This document shows positions 11,092-24,029 of a stretch of DNA of 64,000 bases, piece after piece. Source of the stretch: Chlorops oryzae (taxonomy: Eukaryota; Arthropoda; Insecta; Diptera; Chloropidae). The notes under the pieces were generated by a model. The model was not told where the DNA came from. It was given only the letters and a program-made list of their open reading frames with translations, and made no database searches. The position numbers were made by a program, and so were the translations under genes. Positions within the stretch are counted from its first letter, which is position 1, and every line of letters starts with the position of its first letter. Location: assembly GCA_020466095.1 (NCBI GenBank), contig CM035809.1, positions 1,920,798 to 1,984,797 on the forward strand, given 5' to 3'.

Positions 11092-11980
11092 CATATGGGC
11101 ATTTCCATTTTGACGTGACGTGACATTCGAACGAAAAACAAAATTTTTTTAAAATGAAGAATTGCAAATTTAAAAAAAAAATTTTTAATATTTGCATACT
11201 AATAAAGTAGCACTATGTTCAGTAAAAAAATTAGACCAATAGACCATAAGGATTTGAGTATTGAAGCAAAAAAATGTCCTAGCGTTTCGTTACGAAAAAC
11301 AGAAGTGGGTTTTTGACTTAGATTACAAGATTGCAAAACTCTGCTAATTTCGCAAAACTTTTCGTATTAAACTTATAGCAATAAGATTGGAAAATATAAG
11401 AGTTCATTTTCCAAGTTTTAAAATTGTAAAATCGTTTGTCGTTCGTTTTTTATTGGCCTTAATTACCTGGCGTTACGTTACCTGGCGTTACGTTACTAAA
11501 ATTTCAAAAGGGTTTTAGTCATGAAAATAGTCTTTTATTTTAACCTTTTTTCCTTTTAATTCATAAATTCTGGTATTATAAATAGAAGGGCCAATAATAA
11601 ATTTTATCAAAAACAATATTTAATTGAGCTTGCGTAATTAGAAGATAATTATCAACTTATTCTTTAAAGAATTTTTGTTGTTGTTGTTTTGGTTGATTCT
11701 TCTGAATGGAATTATTAAGGACGATAACTTCCATTGATCAGGTTACTAAAATGGCCCAAATTTCATAGATAAAGCACTTTTAAAGGTAATTTAAGAAATA
11801 CAAATACAACAAAATAAGCCTTTACCTATGTTTTACAGAAATGAGGGCTGACTATAACCACCAATCTTCTTAAATAGTGGAATTCAGATGTGTTACTATG
11901 ATAGTACATACCCAAAAATTGTTTTAAGGAACTGGGGCATTTTCATTTCCGGTAGACCTTTCTGTGGAAATGCCCATATG
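11092..11980. mobile_element. 889-bp element with CATATGGGCATTTCCA inverted ends
   Basis: Perfect 16-bp inverted ends lie at 11092-11107 and 11965-11980. If the terminal CATATG is target sequence, the element proper begins GGCATTTCCA. About 230 bp of its right part (around 11740-11980) has a diverged relative at 24708-24949, including GGCTGACTATAACCACCAA. Inside, TTACCTGGCGTTACG is repeated directly at 11464-11499. Confidence 0.65.
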
Positions 11981-12898
11981 CGAATTCGAACGCGATTATC
12001 CACAAATAGAAACAAATCAGAATAAGACATTGTATATACTTGATAAAATTTGAAAGCTGAACCGATTAAATTATATTAATTTTTCTGTCCATATGTGTGT
12101 CAGCTTGTCTATATGCCTGGGGCCCTAATACAGTTTTCGCAAAGGCAATAAAATGCAATGTAATATTAATTGAAATTTCAATAAAAAATGTTGAATTACG
12201 TTGCGTTTTTTTACGTTAACGAAAACTCTAACAGGTCCTTGTATGAAGTGAAATGTCCTTCTGAAAGAACGCAATTTGTTAGTTAGAGATGTTCAAAACA
12301 GTGGATGACCCTCCATGGCAATAGCCGCAGTCCATCCATTCCATTTCACTCCACATTTAAACAATTCGTGGACAGAGAGAGAAAGAGAAAGAGATACTGA
12401 TTGGCAAACTTCCACGCCTTCAATTAACGTTAATTGTTGGTGTGGTAGCAACACACTTTTTTGGTTTGTATAAATGAGATACCACGGCCTCATCACTAAA
12501 ACGGATTTAATATTCTACTGTGTAATATCAATACTCTTGAAAAAATTAAATTAAAATAAGTTAAATTAAATTTAAGTCAATTATAATACAATTCATTGAA
12601 TTGAATTGACTGAAATAAGATTGAATTGAATTGAATTAAATGAAATAAAATAAAATAATTATTTAAATAAAACAGTGAAAGGAAGCTTTGACGTGTGTTA
12701 GCAGTACGGCATACGAGCTTTTGAAGAGCTGAAGAGATTCTGATTTAAACGCATAAATTTTATCCCTTTTTTGGAATTTTATTTTTTCTCATGAGGCAAT
12801 AAAACTCAATCATTTAAGTTTTTTTTTGCTGAATGAATAGATAAATAAAAAATAATGTTTTATATGTTTTCACATATATGTGATATAAAAATGTTTCC
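11981..12898. other. AT-rich filler with low-complexity (TTGAA)n/(TAAAA)n tract
   Basis: The stretch 12540-12662 is built of degenerate AATTAAA and TTGAA units. A purine tract lies near 12375-12395. No gene or repeat end is evident in the rest. Confidence 0.5.
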
Positions 12899-13220
12899 AA
12901 AAATGTTGTAGTCTAATACCAAAATTGTACTTTGTCAAATGGAAAAAAGTCTTTAAAAATTGCTATTCTTTCCAACTTTAGTTTTCTATAATTCAAAAAC
13001 GAAGGCATCGATTGAAACAAATTATATACCAACGTGAAAGGTTAGTCCTTTTCTTATTGATTATATGTACATACATATTTAGCTTTTGTAAGACAAACAG
13101 TGCTTGTGTTATTTTGCATGGAAAAGTAACCAAAAAAGTCGCTCTTTATCCCAGAAACTATTTTTAGAGAAAACAAATGGATGTCATTTTCGTAATCAGC
13201 GACCCTTAATTCGTTTAAAA

Positions 13221-14064
13221 ACAAGTAAGGGTGTTATAGTCAGGCAAGCCTGACAATAGAATACCCGACATAGACACACATCTTCAAATAATTTTTAATA
13301 TCAGGAGTTGTTTAAGGCCATAGGGGCCCCATAAACCGACTTCATTTTAATTTTTTTAAGCAAACCGCCCCTTTGCCACGCCCACATTTCCAATTTTTCA
13401 GAATTCTAATAGGAGGCTTAAATATACGCGCAAATTCTAAGATTCATTGAAATATTTGGAAAAAGTCAGACTTTGGGGCAGTTTTCGGATTTTTGTGACA
13501 GACCCTAGTACTGGAGGTACCCTTAATAATGGACCGATCCAGAAAATTTTTGGACAGGATGTTTATGGTTACAAAGGAAGTATAAGTGCCAATTTTCAAG
13601 TCCCATAGGCGTTTCGGGAGAAGGAGACAATTTTCGAAAAACGCCCTTCTGCCACGCCCATTTTTCTGATTTTTGTAAATCACATTAATTGGCCTAAAAT
13701 ATATTCAAATGCCAAATTTCATCAAAATATCTTGAAAAACTCAGGTTTTAGAGCAGTTTTTGTGATTTTCATAACAGACCCTAGTACTGGAGGTACCCCT
13801 AAAAATTGTCCGATCGGGTCCATTCTCGAACTTGTTCTTACTCATGTCCCCGTGAGGACGCATACTAAATTTCGTCAAGACAGCTCAACTCCTTCGATAA
13901 GAAAACTTTATACAAACAGACAGACGGACATGGCTAAATCGAATCTCCTAGTGACGCTGATCATTTCTATATATATTTTGTATGGTCTATCTCGATTGGT
14001 TCTGGATGTTACACACAACCACACAAACGCAATATACCCTCGACACAGAGTGTGTCGGGTATAA
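13221..14064 (+). mobile_element. Helentron/DINE-1-like repeat, family B copy 1
   Basis: It starts ACAAGTAAGGGTGTTATAGT, has a subterminal inverted repeat (AGGCAAGCCTGACA), CCACGCCCA motifs, 'CAGACAGACGGACATGGCTA' at about 13917-13936, and ends in a hairpin CGACACAGAGTGTGTCG followed by GGTATA. Copies of the same family lie at 35614-36342 and, as a 3' fragment, at 62146-62247. It is inserted in the right arm of the 9706-14102 composite, so it is younger than that element. It has no coding capacity. Confidence 0.65.
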
Positions 14065-14585
14065 AAATGTGTATTAGCGCTAGCAATTTTTTTTTTTTTG
14101 TGTTAACTACACAGAGCGAAATATGTCACCTAAAAACAAGACGATTTCCGTCTAAATCAGTTTGTTGACTTAGGAGAGACAGAGGTCGAAATTGAAGAAA
14201 TAGTTATTAGAAAATATTTTTAATTTTTTGTGTAGTTTCACTTTAAATTTATTGAAAAGCAAATCGGCTCAAAATTAAAAGAAAACTTCTTATTCGTTTT
14301 GTCGTTGCGTAAAATTTTAATTTTTACGTCAGAGCACGAGCAACAAGAAAAACTTCTTGTTTGTAACAGATTTCCACCTTAGTATTATTAAAATGCTAAA
14401 CTAAAAATTTTTGGAAATGTCATCTTAATTCTATTGAAGAGGAAATCGAGTAAAAATAAGAAAACTGCTTATTCGCGCTTTTTCTACTTAAATGTGTATA
14501 GTTACTTATATGTATTAGACAGATATCATGGGGCTCGATTTTCTTGAACGTTAATATAACAAATCAAGCACTCGCGAATCGAATC

Positions 14586-14650
14586 GCTCAATGGTGCAAT
14601 GAAATATTGTGTGTTTAGCAATCTGGCGGTCCCGAGTTCGCAGGCGACAA
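14586..14650 (+). mobile_element. Degraded SINE head, forward
   Basis: TGGTGCAATGAAATATTGTG resembles an A box, and GGCGGTCCCGAGTTCG keeps half of a B box. Compared with the facing head at 14925-14990, it lacks the ATCCCC part of the B box but shares GGCGG, CGAGTTC and CAGGCGA. Confidence 0.4.
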
Positions 14651-14924
14651 AGGTTGAGGAAAATTTTGAGTTCAAAGAGGCAAGTGAATTAAAAATTTTA
14701 GGGAACATTTTATCCACTTATGGAGGAGAAACCAACTTGCCATTTTTAGCCTTTAAAACGTCATGCACAGGCGCATTCAAAAATGCCAATGGAGTACTGC
14801 TCTGGAACCTTTCATTTTCATCTTTTTGCAACAAAGTTTATTTGAAAGGTTCTAATTCCTCTAAGATTTTAAATATTACTTATATTATTATCTTCTTGTC
14901 CACACAAAAAAAAAAAAAAAAAAA

Positions 14925-14990
14925 ATGCGACGATCGCCTGAATGGGGATTGAACTCGCCGCCATCGGATCTCATTTATTTAAAAAGAATT
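14925..14990 (-). mobile_element. Degraded SINE head, reverse
   Basis: On the minus strand it reads GGCGGCGAGTTCAATCCCC, then CAGGCGATCGTCGCA and a long T tract. GAGTTCAATCC is a good B box. A short relative (GACGATCGCCTGA on the plus strand) appears at 57782-57794. Confidence 0.45.
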
Positions 14991-15294
14991 CCTTCTAATT
15001 TCTACGAGGAATCATCTTTATTTTATTGAAAAAGAATTCCTCCTAAAATTTAGGCGGACCACTTCTTGGATGAAAACTATAGAGAAATCTTCTAAACTAG
15101 CTCTGTGCAGTGGTATTTTTGAAAAAATGAAGCAATTCTGGTGCCTGCGAGAACTTTAATAAGCAGAAAAATATTTAAAAGTTTCAAGGCAATCGGTTGG
15201 ATAGTTTGGTCTGTAAGATCTTGTCCGCGACGTGGAAAAAACGAGTTTAAACTTTCAGGATCAGAACAAGTCGCTTGTCGCGCGTCGGCGATTA

Positions 15295-16082
15295 CACTAG
15301 CTTACAGAATTTAACGGTATGTCCTAACTAGGTGCGGTGCGAGCGATGCGAAATTTATATATCACATGCGAAAATATCGTGTCGCTAACCCGTCCTTATT
15401 GAGCACGGTGCGTCTTACGCGGTGTGAATTCGTATGCGACATACTGGGAGTAATACGCTATGTCCTAACTAAGTGCGGTCCAGACGGTTTTCCTCATGCG
15501 TGCGTGGAACATCAAACTTCGCGTGGAACATCAAACTTCAGCCTTTATGTAGAGCTGCCCGAATTGAGTGCGGCACGAACGCTGCTCGCCGGACGCAATG
15601 TTTGATTTCGACTGCGCAGCTCGCTGCTTATTTCGCATGCGTTTTTTACTGGAAATTTTAGGAATCAAACAAACAGTTTTCATGGAGTTGTCCGAATAGA
15701 GTGCGGTGCGTGTGTTCGCACCGCATTAAAATCAAACAATTTTGAATTTTCACTTCATTCGTGTGCGAAATATGTACATATGGAGCTGTTGGTTCCAGAA
15801 TTTCAGGAGCAAAAGTTGGATTCAAGAAGAAAAACGCAGATTTTTTCATGTTTATACCAAATGGTAACATAAAATGTTTTCAAAAAAATATATTTAGGCA
15901 AGCCATTTTGGAGTTATTTGGCAAAATCTCGTAAAGTAACCAAAAAAAAACGTTTTTTGCGCATATCTCAAAAACTATTCTTTGGGGGGAAAAAAAAACG
16001 GATGCCATTTTCGTGATCAGAGACCCCAATTTAATCTTAAAACCATCATTTCGTCTCAGCTCTTTTTTTTTGTAAACTAGTG
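15295..16082. mobile_element. 788-bp CACTAG-ended element with TTA target-site duplication
   Basis: The ends CACTAGCTTACA and TGTAAACTAGTG are flanked by TTA on both sides (15292-15294 and 16083-16085). The right 190 bp is closely related to the right arms at about 12899-13220 and 60240-60438. The left 540 bp is different: GC-richer, with five diverged AGTGCGG(T/C)-type motifs near 15332, 15403, 15473, 15568 and 15700 and a 19-bp tandem pair at about 15509-15541. A short frame crosses it, but no transposase is recognisable. Confidence 0.75.
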
Positions 16083-16271
16083 TTATGAGCTGTAGGAGAG
16101 AAGTGGGTACCTCGGTCCGGATTTCACTATTTTCAATGCAATGAGCTGTACCTAACATTTTAATACTTCGAATTTCGGCCTGGTTTTTTCATAACATATT
16201 CTTAATAAGTTTTACTAAAGAAATATGAAAAGAAAAATAATCAAGTTTTAAAAGTGGTCACATCAGAATAG

Positions 16272-16513
16272 GTAGGTAGGTAGGTTGAAGTGGCTGCCAC
16301 TTAGGCCGTTAATCGGCCCATTGTGATACCAAGGAGGTTTTCTTGTGTTTGTGTGAGTGTCACGGTCTTTTTTATGTAGTGGCCTAACATGCGATTTTGA
16401 AAAACCAGTGCTAGGCTTGGAACATAACACTCCGTTATGCCTGTGCCGGGAATCAAACCTCGGACCCTGGGATCAGAGCATAGCACGCATCCCCTACGCT
16501 ATCCCAGAGCCAC
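16272..16513 (-). mobile_element. tRNA-derived SINE with (ACCT)n tail
   Basis: On the minus strand it begins GGTGGCTCTGGGATAGCG, has A-box-like GATAGCGTAGGGGATGCG and B box GGTTTGATTCC at about 16450-16460, then a unique body, and ends in ACCTACCTACCT (plus strand 16264-16283). Promoter at one end and simple-repeat tail at the other is the normal SINE layout. Length is about 240 bp. It is the best preserved SINE in the window. Confidence 0.7.
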
Positions 16514-19500
16514 CACATAAATAGTAGTTTCAAGATTTATTTTCACACCGTCGATTGAAAAATTATTTTTATTTTTTTCCACGGGTGTTTTTAATGAATC
16601 TTCATTCGAATATAAGATCTCAAAACTAAAATATATATAAATTTTATATATGTATATTCAAAATTAATTGAAAGCAAAAATATTAAAAGCAGAAATTAAA
16701 GCCATGAATTAGTGCTGCGATAGTGGTTTGTGTTTGTTTAATTTTAATTATAATCGACGGCAAATATTCTGTTTGTGCGCCTTTATGAAATTTAATGCCG
16801 ATTGTGGCTTAATTTTTTTTTCTTTTTAAATATTTCCTTTCAACGTTTTAATTACTCAATTGAAGGCAACTCAATTATGTCTGGCATTGATAAATGCAAT
16901 TTCCAACAATGCAATTAATAAAGCGAATTAATTTCGAGCCAAACGATGATTTTCCCATTTTCTCATTTGTGAATTGTAACCAAAAAATAATCGGCTGAAT
17001 GCGCATTTGTAAAAATCTGTGGATAACAATGAAAGTCTGCAAAAAAATTCTGGAAAAACTGAGAGGGGAAGAGTGGAAGAGCAAGAATTTCCAGCTCAAC
17101 GCTGCCCATAATTAACCGCAAAGCAAATAAATCGACTGCGACGTGGTGGCAATTAATGCAAATAATTGCATTTAAATTGTATTTTCCATCTGAGCTGAAT
17201 TTTTCCTCAAAGAGACGTGAAAATTTACAAACGATCGGAAGACAATTGGATTATGAAGATTGGCAGTTTTTTATTTCATTTTTATTTTTTTCCCCCCATA
17301 TTTTCCACATCCGTTGCGTGAATTCTATTCAATCGCTAGTATTTCTCCTTTGCGGAAACTCATCTCCATTTTATAAATAAATGTAGTTCTAGGAAAAATT
17401 AGAAAAATAACAGCATTTTCCCCATCTGTGCACTCTGATGCGAAAAGCGTTTTATTTTTCAACGCTCCACTCGTTCCGGGCTTCATTGTTTGTATTTCGC
17501 GTCCTTAAGAACTACGTACCTTGGCATCGCTTTAAAATGCTCTTGAGTATGGAAATCTATTTTCCACATGTGTTGTCTTGTAATTAAGTGCACAAGTATG
17601 TAAGAAGAGTCACTGCGAGAACGCCTTCAATTCTTCGTAGGCACGTTAGAGACCGAATATTGCATGCAGCTGTGCAGATGTGTCCTTTTGTAGTTGCTTG
17701 TTCTGTGGAATCAAGTGGAAACGTTTAGCAACTCCTGCGAGTCTGCTTCAAAATTTATGATTCCACAAACGAAGGAAATAAACAATTGAAGCACACACAC
17801 ATGTTTTTTAAGATATCACTTGGAAATGAAAATTACAACTAATTGGTGTGTTCTTGAGTGTTTTTGTCGATATGTGCAATTCAAGCTCTTTCGGATGAAG
17901 TGGGAGTCATATTCAATAAAGCTTTCCGCATAAGTTTTCTATTGAAAACATGATGCTTAAATTTAAAAATCAAATATTTTCACAATAAATGAAAAACCAT
18001 TTGCATTTTATTCAAAAGCTCCTGGTACTGAGTGTACAAATGTCGATCGAACCATCCAAGAAGTCCCATGTGTTTTGAACAATAAATTATGTAAAGATGC
18101 TACAATTTGATCGATGTTAAATTAAAAGACGGCTCAAATCAATCTGCGTATGAGTGATTTTCAGAAAGTTGGTGAGCATCATACGAAAACTGTGTTCTGT
18201 GGTGTTTTCAATCAAAAAAAGCTAAGTTAACGAATATTGATGTTTCTATATTAGTTATAAAGCTTGTGCTGAAAATTTGTGTATTTGAGTTTGAGGTGTT
18301 TCAGAAGTGGAGAAAAAATTACTGAAATACTGAGGGCGGGGATAAAAAGTAATTAAGAACTGTGGATGATTTTCTTTATTGAGGTTTAGAGATCGCTAAG
18401 AGGACTTTCAAGTATTCCGATCAACCCTTAAAGTTTTTCTCACAGTATAATAGGCATATAAAAGTAAATGTTGTGTCCATAGTAGTTACATGCTCACTTC
18501 GAAAGTTTTCTAACGCTATACAGGAGTACAGTGTAACCACTATCTATCATCAAGTTTTTCTTTATCAACCTTTTAGTTCTACAGATTTGGACTCCATCAT
18601 TTCACGCAAACATTTATTTATTTCGAAATAGTTTTCGTACATCTTCCTCAATGTAAAAAAATAATTATTCATTAATCATAAAAGTTTATTCCAAAGAATT
18701 TCCCAATTGAATTACATTTCATCTACACAAATTTACTGTATTATGGGTCCATCTTCCCCGATCCCTGTTGTCCACATTTCACTAAAACCACTTCACGAAT
18801 CAAACTTGCTGTTAATCCTGAGCTTACGAAACGTTTCATTTTGAAGCATGAAATTCAACGTCAAGGCGATTTACAGGGCGCACAATATGCCCAATCAGGC
18901 CAATTAATTGCTTCCAATGTTCGGTAGCCCATAAAGCATGCTTCGCACGTGCAAGGTCTCGATAATGTAGCCAACTATGCGAAGGACTCTGTACGAACGT
19001 GCAGTAAATAAAACAAATATGAGTTCCTTTTTCTTTATTAATATCAATTTATGCTTTTATCTATTGTTAAAGGTATATTCATAAATCTTATCGTCGTTAT
19101 TTTTACAATTAAGAGTTGAATTTTCCGAATTTCAAGCATTCCATAATAACTCTCCAGAGATGTAAGCGTTTATCACTGGGCGCAGCAGATTTTAATTATT
19201 TATATACTGTGTTATGACGGCAACAAAGAACAATGACAATAAATTTTCACTATTTTCTCGATAATTAAACAATTTTCCGAATGAAAAATTGCGTACGGAT
19301 TACATCACATGCTGCCATAGTATTCAGTGTCCATTTTCTCGTTTTTCGATTTCATCCCACTGTGACTTGGGGCAATTGAAGCTCAATTGTTGCTTTTGCA
19401 AATGCTGCAATCGTTTCGCTGATGGCATTTTTTGTTTTCTTCCACTGCACATCAGGGAGTAACTTATCTTCATATAAACGTGAAGGACACTAGCAATTGC

Positions 19501-20358
19501 CACTGAGCGAACGTATCTGTCTGCGAAATAAATTGGAACTTTTGCCCAAGGTATCGATGATATTAATTGGAATTGGCTGCCGCTGCATGGTGCTCTCACT
19601 TTGGCGAATTTCTGGCCACTTCTCTGGAGCAATTTTTTTTTTTTTTTGGATACTCTTGCAAAATTGTTATAATTACGCTTTCATTGTTCGGCATTTTCAA
19701 CGAAATATCATAGAAAGTTACTGTGAATGCGAGTGTTCGAGGACTTAAAAGGATGGAGCAGTCAGAAAGAATGAAAGCAATAAAGCCTTTTCTAAACCAG
19801 TTTTCTTGCTTCGAAAAAGAATCCACGAAATACCATAAAAATAGCAAATAACCGCATAAGATAAAAATGTTGGGAAGGATATGAGCCTCAATCAGGGACC
19901 CAAAATAATAATTACACTGTGCACGAATTTGGTACTTTTTTTTACCGACAACATGGAGACAAATCTGGTAAACATAATTGGGGGCCGCTGAATTCAGTCC
20001 CATCAACCGTTTTTCTAGATTGGCTCTAGTTTTTGAGATATCGCGGTTTAAAAATTATGACTAACTTCAATAAAAATTATTAATAATTTCGCTCATGTTG
20101 CTATATATTTATGACAGAAAAATGATCGATAACGTTAAATACTTGTATTTAGTAGAATTCCTGTCCAAAACTTCGCTGCAATCTCAACGGTAGTTAGTAT
20201 TTTATAAGCGATTCTTTCAATTTTATTCTATCACATTTATTTTAAAAAATTGAAGCATACTTTTAGGGGAAATGAAACTGTTGACATTCGATTCTTTTTA
20301 AATATATTTTTTATATTTTAAGAAACAGTTTTCAAAAAGAACTTCAATACTATTTAAC
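16514..20358. other. No gene or repeat recognised
   Basis: 3.8 kb of AT-rich sequence. The longest frame, 136 codons on the minus strand at 19596-20006, and a 102-codon frame at 19324-19632 show no domain, lie opposite a poly-T tract and are probably chance. Nothing else stands out. Confidence 0.45.
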
Positions 20359-20592
20359 AAAACGGCTTAATGGGAAAGCATCAACCTAGGAACCGAGAGT
20401 TCTGAAGTTCAAGGCCCAAAAAAGTTTAATCGAAATAATTTTTTATTGTTTTTTATTTCGTATTTTTTCTTAAGTTTCGGGTGGTGTGGAGTTCATCCGA
20501 AATAAAAAAAAATTATTTCTATTATACTTTTTTAGGCTTTGAACTTCAGAACTCTCGGTTCCTAGCCATATGCTTTCCCATTATGCCGTCTT
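20359..20592. repeat. Two facing tRNA-like SINE heads forming an inverted repeat
   Basis: The arm 20359-20430 (AAAACGGCTTAATGGGAAAG, then AGGAACCGAGAGTTCTGAAG and TTCAAGGCC) is the near reverse complement of 20523-20592. Each arm has an A-box-like start and a degenerate B box (GAAGTTCAAGGCC) and resembles the head at 10482. The 90-bp spacer is AT-rich. Transcripts could fold back on themselves. Confidence 0.65.
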
Positions 20593-23500
20593 GTCAAATA
20601 TAAAAACGTGTCCCAAAATTAAAATTAATTTTTGGAGCGAGTAAAATTTTTAAGTAAAAAACAAAATTATACTTGCATACTTTAGGGATTCACCTTTAAA
20701 CGCGAAAATCTCCGTTAACTGAGCCAATCCCAAAAAATCAATATCACTATTGTATTCAGCGCATTTGACTTGATATTTCTAGACATGAAAGCCGTCTGTC
20801 GGTTTTTTGAACTAGCTCAGTGTAATCAAGGCTCGGATTTTGTTGCTTTTATAAATTTCAAGTATACTTTATGGAGTAACAGTTTTGTTCAACTCACATA
20901 AAGTTAAGATTTAAATCGATATTTGACTTTAATATGAATTTTTTTGGAGTTAGAAAAGTGGTTCGAAATTCATCGTCGCTAAGCTTATTCGCAAGAGGTT
21001 AGTGAGAAAAATTTTGCGGCATAAAGTATGCCTTAAATATAATATATAAAAGCAACAAAATGCGAGCCCCGGTAAAAATGCAATTTCAGAGAACGCAAAG
21101 TCCTCTTAAATATGTTATAAGAAATTACAATTTTTCTTTTATATTTCTAAGACTATGTCCCATTATGTTCCCAAAAACTTTATATGAAAAAAATTCGTAG
21201 CATATTTCCAGGCTTCAATTTGAAATTTTCATTGATTACATGATACCCAATCCATATTAAATAGAATCAAAATGAAGAGTTTTCATTAGCATTGATTTCC
21301 AGCCAATTCTCTCTGGCTATATAGAACAACCTCTAAAAGGTTCTCGACCTAACGCATGCCTTCAAGCGATCACGCCCATAATAACGCGTTCGTCTGACCT
21401 TTAGTGTTAAATTTCGTGTGTCAAATTTGTAAATGGTTTCTTAAAAATAATAATAGTAAGAACAATATACAAAGATTTTTCTGTCGCTTGAACAGATCAA
21501 GTGGGAAAATAATATGCTTGATGGAATTATATATTATTACTAGATAAAAGTTAATAACAGTTTCTTATTTTTGCTCCCAACTACATATTTTACAACTACA
21601 GTTCTTCAGAAAACAAAAATCATCGATGACATTCGTAAGAATATTCATATGTATGTATGCTTTTTTATTTATACTACTTATATTATATTACCGCTACGCC
21701 CTCGAAGAATAAAAATGAAATGTGCTGTCCGAATTGCTTTATGACCTCAAAATAATTGACAACGCTACGGAATTATTCAAAGGGACTCACAAAGTGGTAA
21801 AAAGTAGGCCAGACATACATTGTTGACGAAAATGAATTAAAAACGCTAGAAACTGGAATGAGAAAACCCAAAACATGCTTGGTTAGTGTGAGTAGATGAA
21901 TGCACAGAGGTGCGACCGCAATGCTTCCATAACCGACTGGCTAAATGACTGAATGACTAACCGCAGAACTAGGAGGTAGAGAAACAATACACGCAAGCCC
22001 TATGGCCCTCTACTTCCGTTTGCCGTCGCATTTGTGTGTAACGCAACGCAACGCTAGGCGACTGTGTGCGACTGTGGCGTGTAGGTGGCGTTTTGAGGTA
22101 GAACGAGGCTTTCAAGAGTTTGGGCTGTGTCTGTAGGGGTCGTTGGTTGGTAAGTAGTCGCGTCGGGCATTTATTTTGGTTTTCATTTAGTTTTTCTTTT
22201 TATTTGTTGTTTTGTTGGATTTCAAGTTTACGTGCCGAAAAACGCTCCAAGAATGTTGGCCTTATTCTCTTTTCTCTCTATAAGTGAAATCTGAAAAAAG
22301 TTGGTTGTGCAAACGTGCTTGAAACCACAAGAATAATAATGAGACTTTTACATTGGATGAACATTAAATTTAATGCACTGGAAACGTGCTGCACTCTAAA
22401 TTGCTTGCAAGGGCTTTTAGTTTGCAATGAAAGTCTTTGATTTCTATAATGGAACAACGGTTGTACTTAAAGCGCAACTCCAAGTTTTAAAATGCACCAA
22501 CATAACTTCTTGGTTTGCGCAATACAATTCCGGGTAAGAAACTCTTGCACAAAGCTTTCACTTAATTCTCTCTATTTTTTTCTATTTTCTTGAGTTTTTT
22601 GTGATTCTATGCGATTTTTTTTTTTACAAAATTGATTTTCTCAAACTGTTTTCGAAACGTGTAGCCTGGGACATTGGAGTAATCACGTTAAGTGATAGGT
22701 AGACAAACTGTCAAAGTTTTTGCTTGTTTGTGAAGGAGGATTATCTACAGTGTGAGAGCGTGTAGTGTTACGGCTTGCTTCCAATTGGATCGGGCACGTT
22801 ACTTTACAATCGAAATGCAATAAATTCTAAAAGAAAAATGCCTACAAGTGCTTGTGTCGTTCTTAAATTGCCCACGTGAGGATATTTCTGCTTTGCCTAT
22901 TGAGAGGAAGTCTAGCAGAAAACGTGCTACTTACTGTCTGCCATAAACATATGTCAAAACGTAAAGTATGGCATCCGGTGGAATAAATCAAATTCTTTTT
23001 CTTTTTCAAAATCAGAAAAGGTTGCATGAAATTTATAGCGATTCTTGACATCTTTTTTTTCACATTGAAAGACAACTTAAGACCACATTATAAAGTGAAG
23101 TGTTGCAAAAATGGAATATTTAGGAAAACTTTAAGAATAGAGTTAATCGAACAAGTAATGACTGGGTGATAACTAAAGGCGAATATGCATTACCAATCAT
23201 GTTTAAAAATTTCTTAAAATAAAAATCCACTTTACGTTTTAATTATTCCAATAAAAAAAAAAATTGATTATAAATATTTTAAAACACCTTGACAGTTCAT
23301 TAAAATACGATAACGCACGATCATTTTAGTAAGATATTCGAAAAACAGTTGCTTACTAGAATTCAGAATGACAAGATTCATTAAAAAAATTTCATTAATG
23401 GAAATAACACAAAGAGATAGACGAGATTGGAACTCAAACAAATCATTAGAACGACTATTTATAATCTTCATTTACGCAAATGGCAATTAAATGATTAAAT

Positions 23501-23809
23501 TTTTATCATCTGTAAAATATACTAACAGCCCTGGCAGCATATAAATAAACCAGAGAAGTATCCATTATTTTTTCCTCCTTGTCTTACTTATCTGACATCA
23601 CCTTATTTGTAGTAAGGTTAGAGCCAATTTCACCAAACATATTTAAATACGAATCGTTGTTTAATCACAGATTTTCATTTTCACCATCCTAAATGGCAGC
23701 TCGTTCTAAAATGTGCCATATCGGGCTCTTAAATAGAGCTTATGCAGCCCTGTGTATACCTAATGGAAACAGCTGATTTAAGAGGAAAAATTTTCTTCAT
23801 GAAGAGTTA
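20593..23809. other. No gene recognised; GC-richer patch near 22.0-22.2 kb
   Basis: Mostly AT-rich. The stretch 22010-22160 is GC-richer, with GCAACGCAACGCTAGG and a perfect-looking splice donor GGTAAGTAG near 22149, so an untranslated first exon is conceivable, but there is no TATA box, initiator or open frame to support it. The remainder shows only short chance frames. Confidence 0.35.
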
Positions 23810-24029
23810 CCCAGCAAACATTCACCCTACATAAATATATCAAACAGTTTTCGTTTATTCTATTTTAGTTGGACTTTTGAACTACTTGAATTTTACGTTT
23901 CTCAGACATATTTGCGAAGTGCTTGAAAATTTTACAGAACACAAATGCTTGGAAGGAATTTGGAAAGCTACTTGGAAGCAATTTAGTAGAAAGCACCTTT
24001 GTAAAAAGTTTATGGAAATGCTTGCTGGG
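23810..24029. mobile_element. 220-bp MITE, CCCAGCAAACATT ends, TA target
   Basis: The left end CCCAGCAAACATT and the reverse complement of the right end, CCCAGCAAGCATT, differ at one position, and TA flanks both sides (23808-23809 and 24030-24031). The interior repeats TTGGAA motifs. TA duplication suggests mobilisation by a Tc1/mariner-type transposase (inference). Confidence 0.7.

Larger units (their letters stand above)
9706..14102. mobile_element. Large CACTAG-ended element with long inverted arms, multiply invaded
   Basis: The left arm 9706 to about 10068 is the reverse complement of about 12899-13220 plus 14065-14102; the right arm is split by a Helentron-like insertion at 13221-14064. 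The arms share recognisable blocks such as CGCTGATTACGAAAATGGCA. Both outer ends are flanked by TTA (9703-9705 and 14103-14105). Between the arms lie a CCCAG-type element, a GGGCATTTCCA-ended element and AT-rich sequence, with no transposase frame. Related arms occur at 15295-16082 and 59810-60541. Two facing copies of one repeat would be an alternative to one composite. Confidence 0.6.
14103..15294. other. Repeat-derived tract with diverged periodic motifs and two SINE heads
   Basis: CACAGAGC near 14111 and GCTCTGTG near 15101 may be inverted ends of a degraded element. Similar blocks with TTATTGAAAA followed by GAAAACTTCTTATTCG-like sequence recur near 14240, 14435 and 15025, suggesting old duplications. 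A 117-codon frame at 14599-14952 ends in a poly-A tract and is not convincing as a gene. Confidence 0.4.

Noticed and set aside
14599..14952. 117-codon forward frame
   Set aside because: Starts in a SINE head and ends through a poly-A run.
19596..20006. 136-codon minus-strand frame
   Set aside because: No domain, many Phe/Ile/Tyr codons from AT bias, lies over a poly-T tract; likely chance.
22149..22160. Splice donor GGTAAGTAG as evidence of a first exon
   Set aside because: Single motif without promoter, open frame or acceptor partner.
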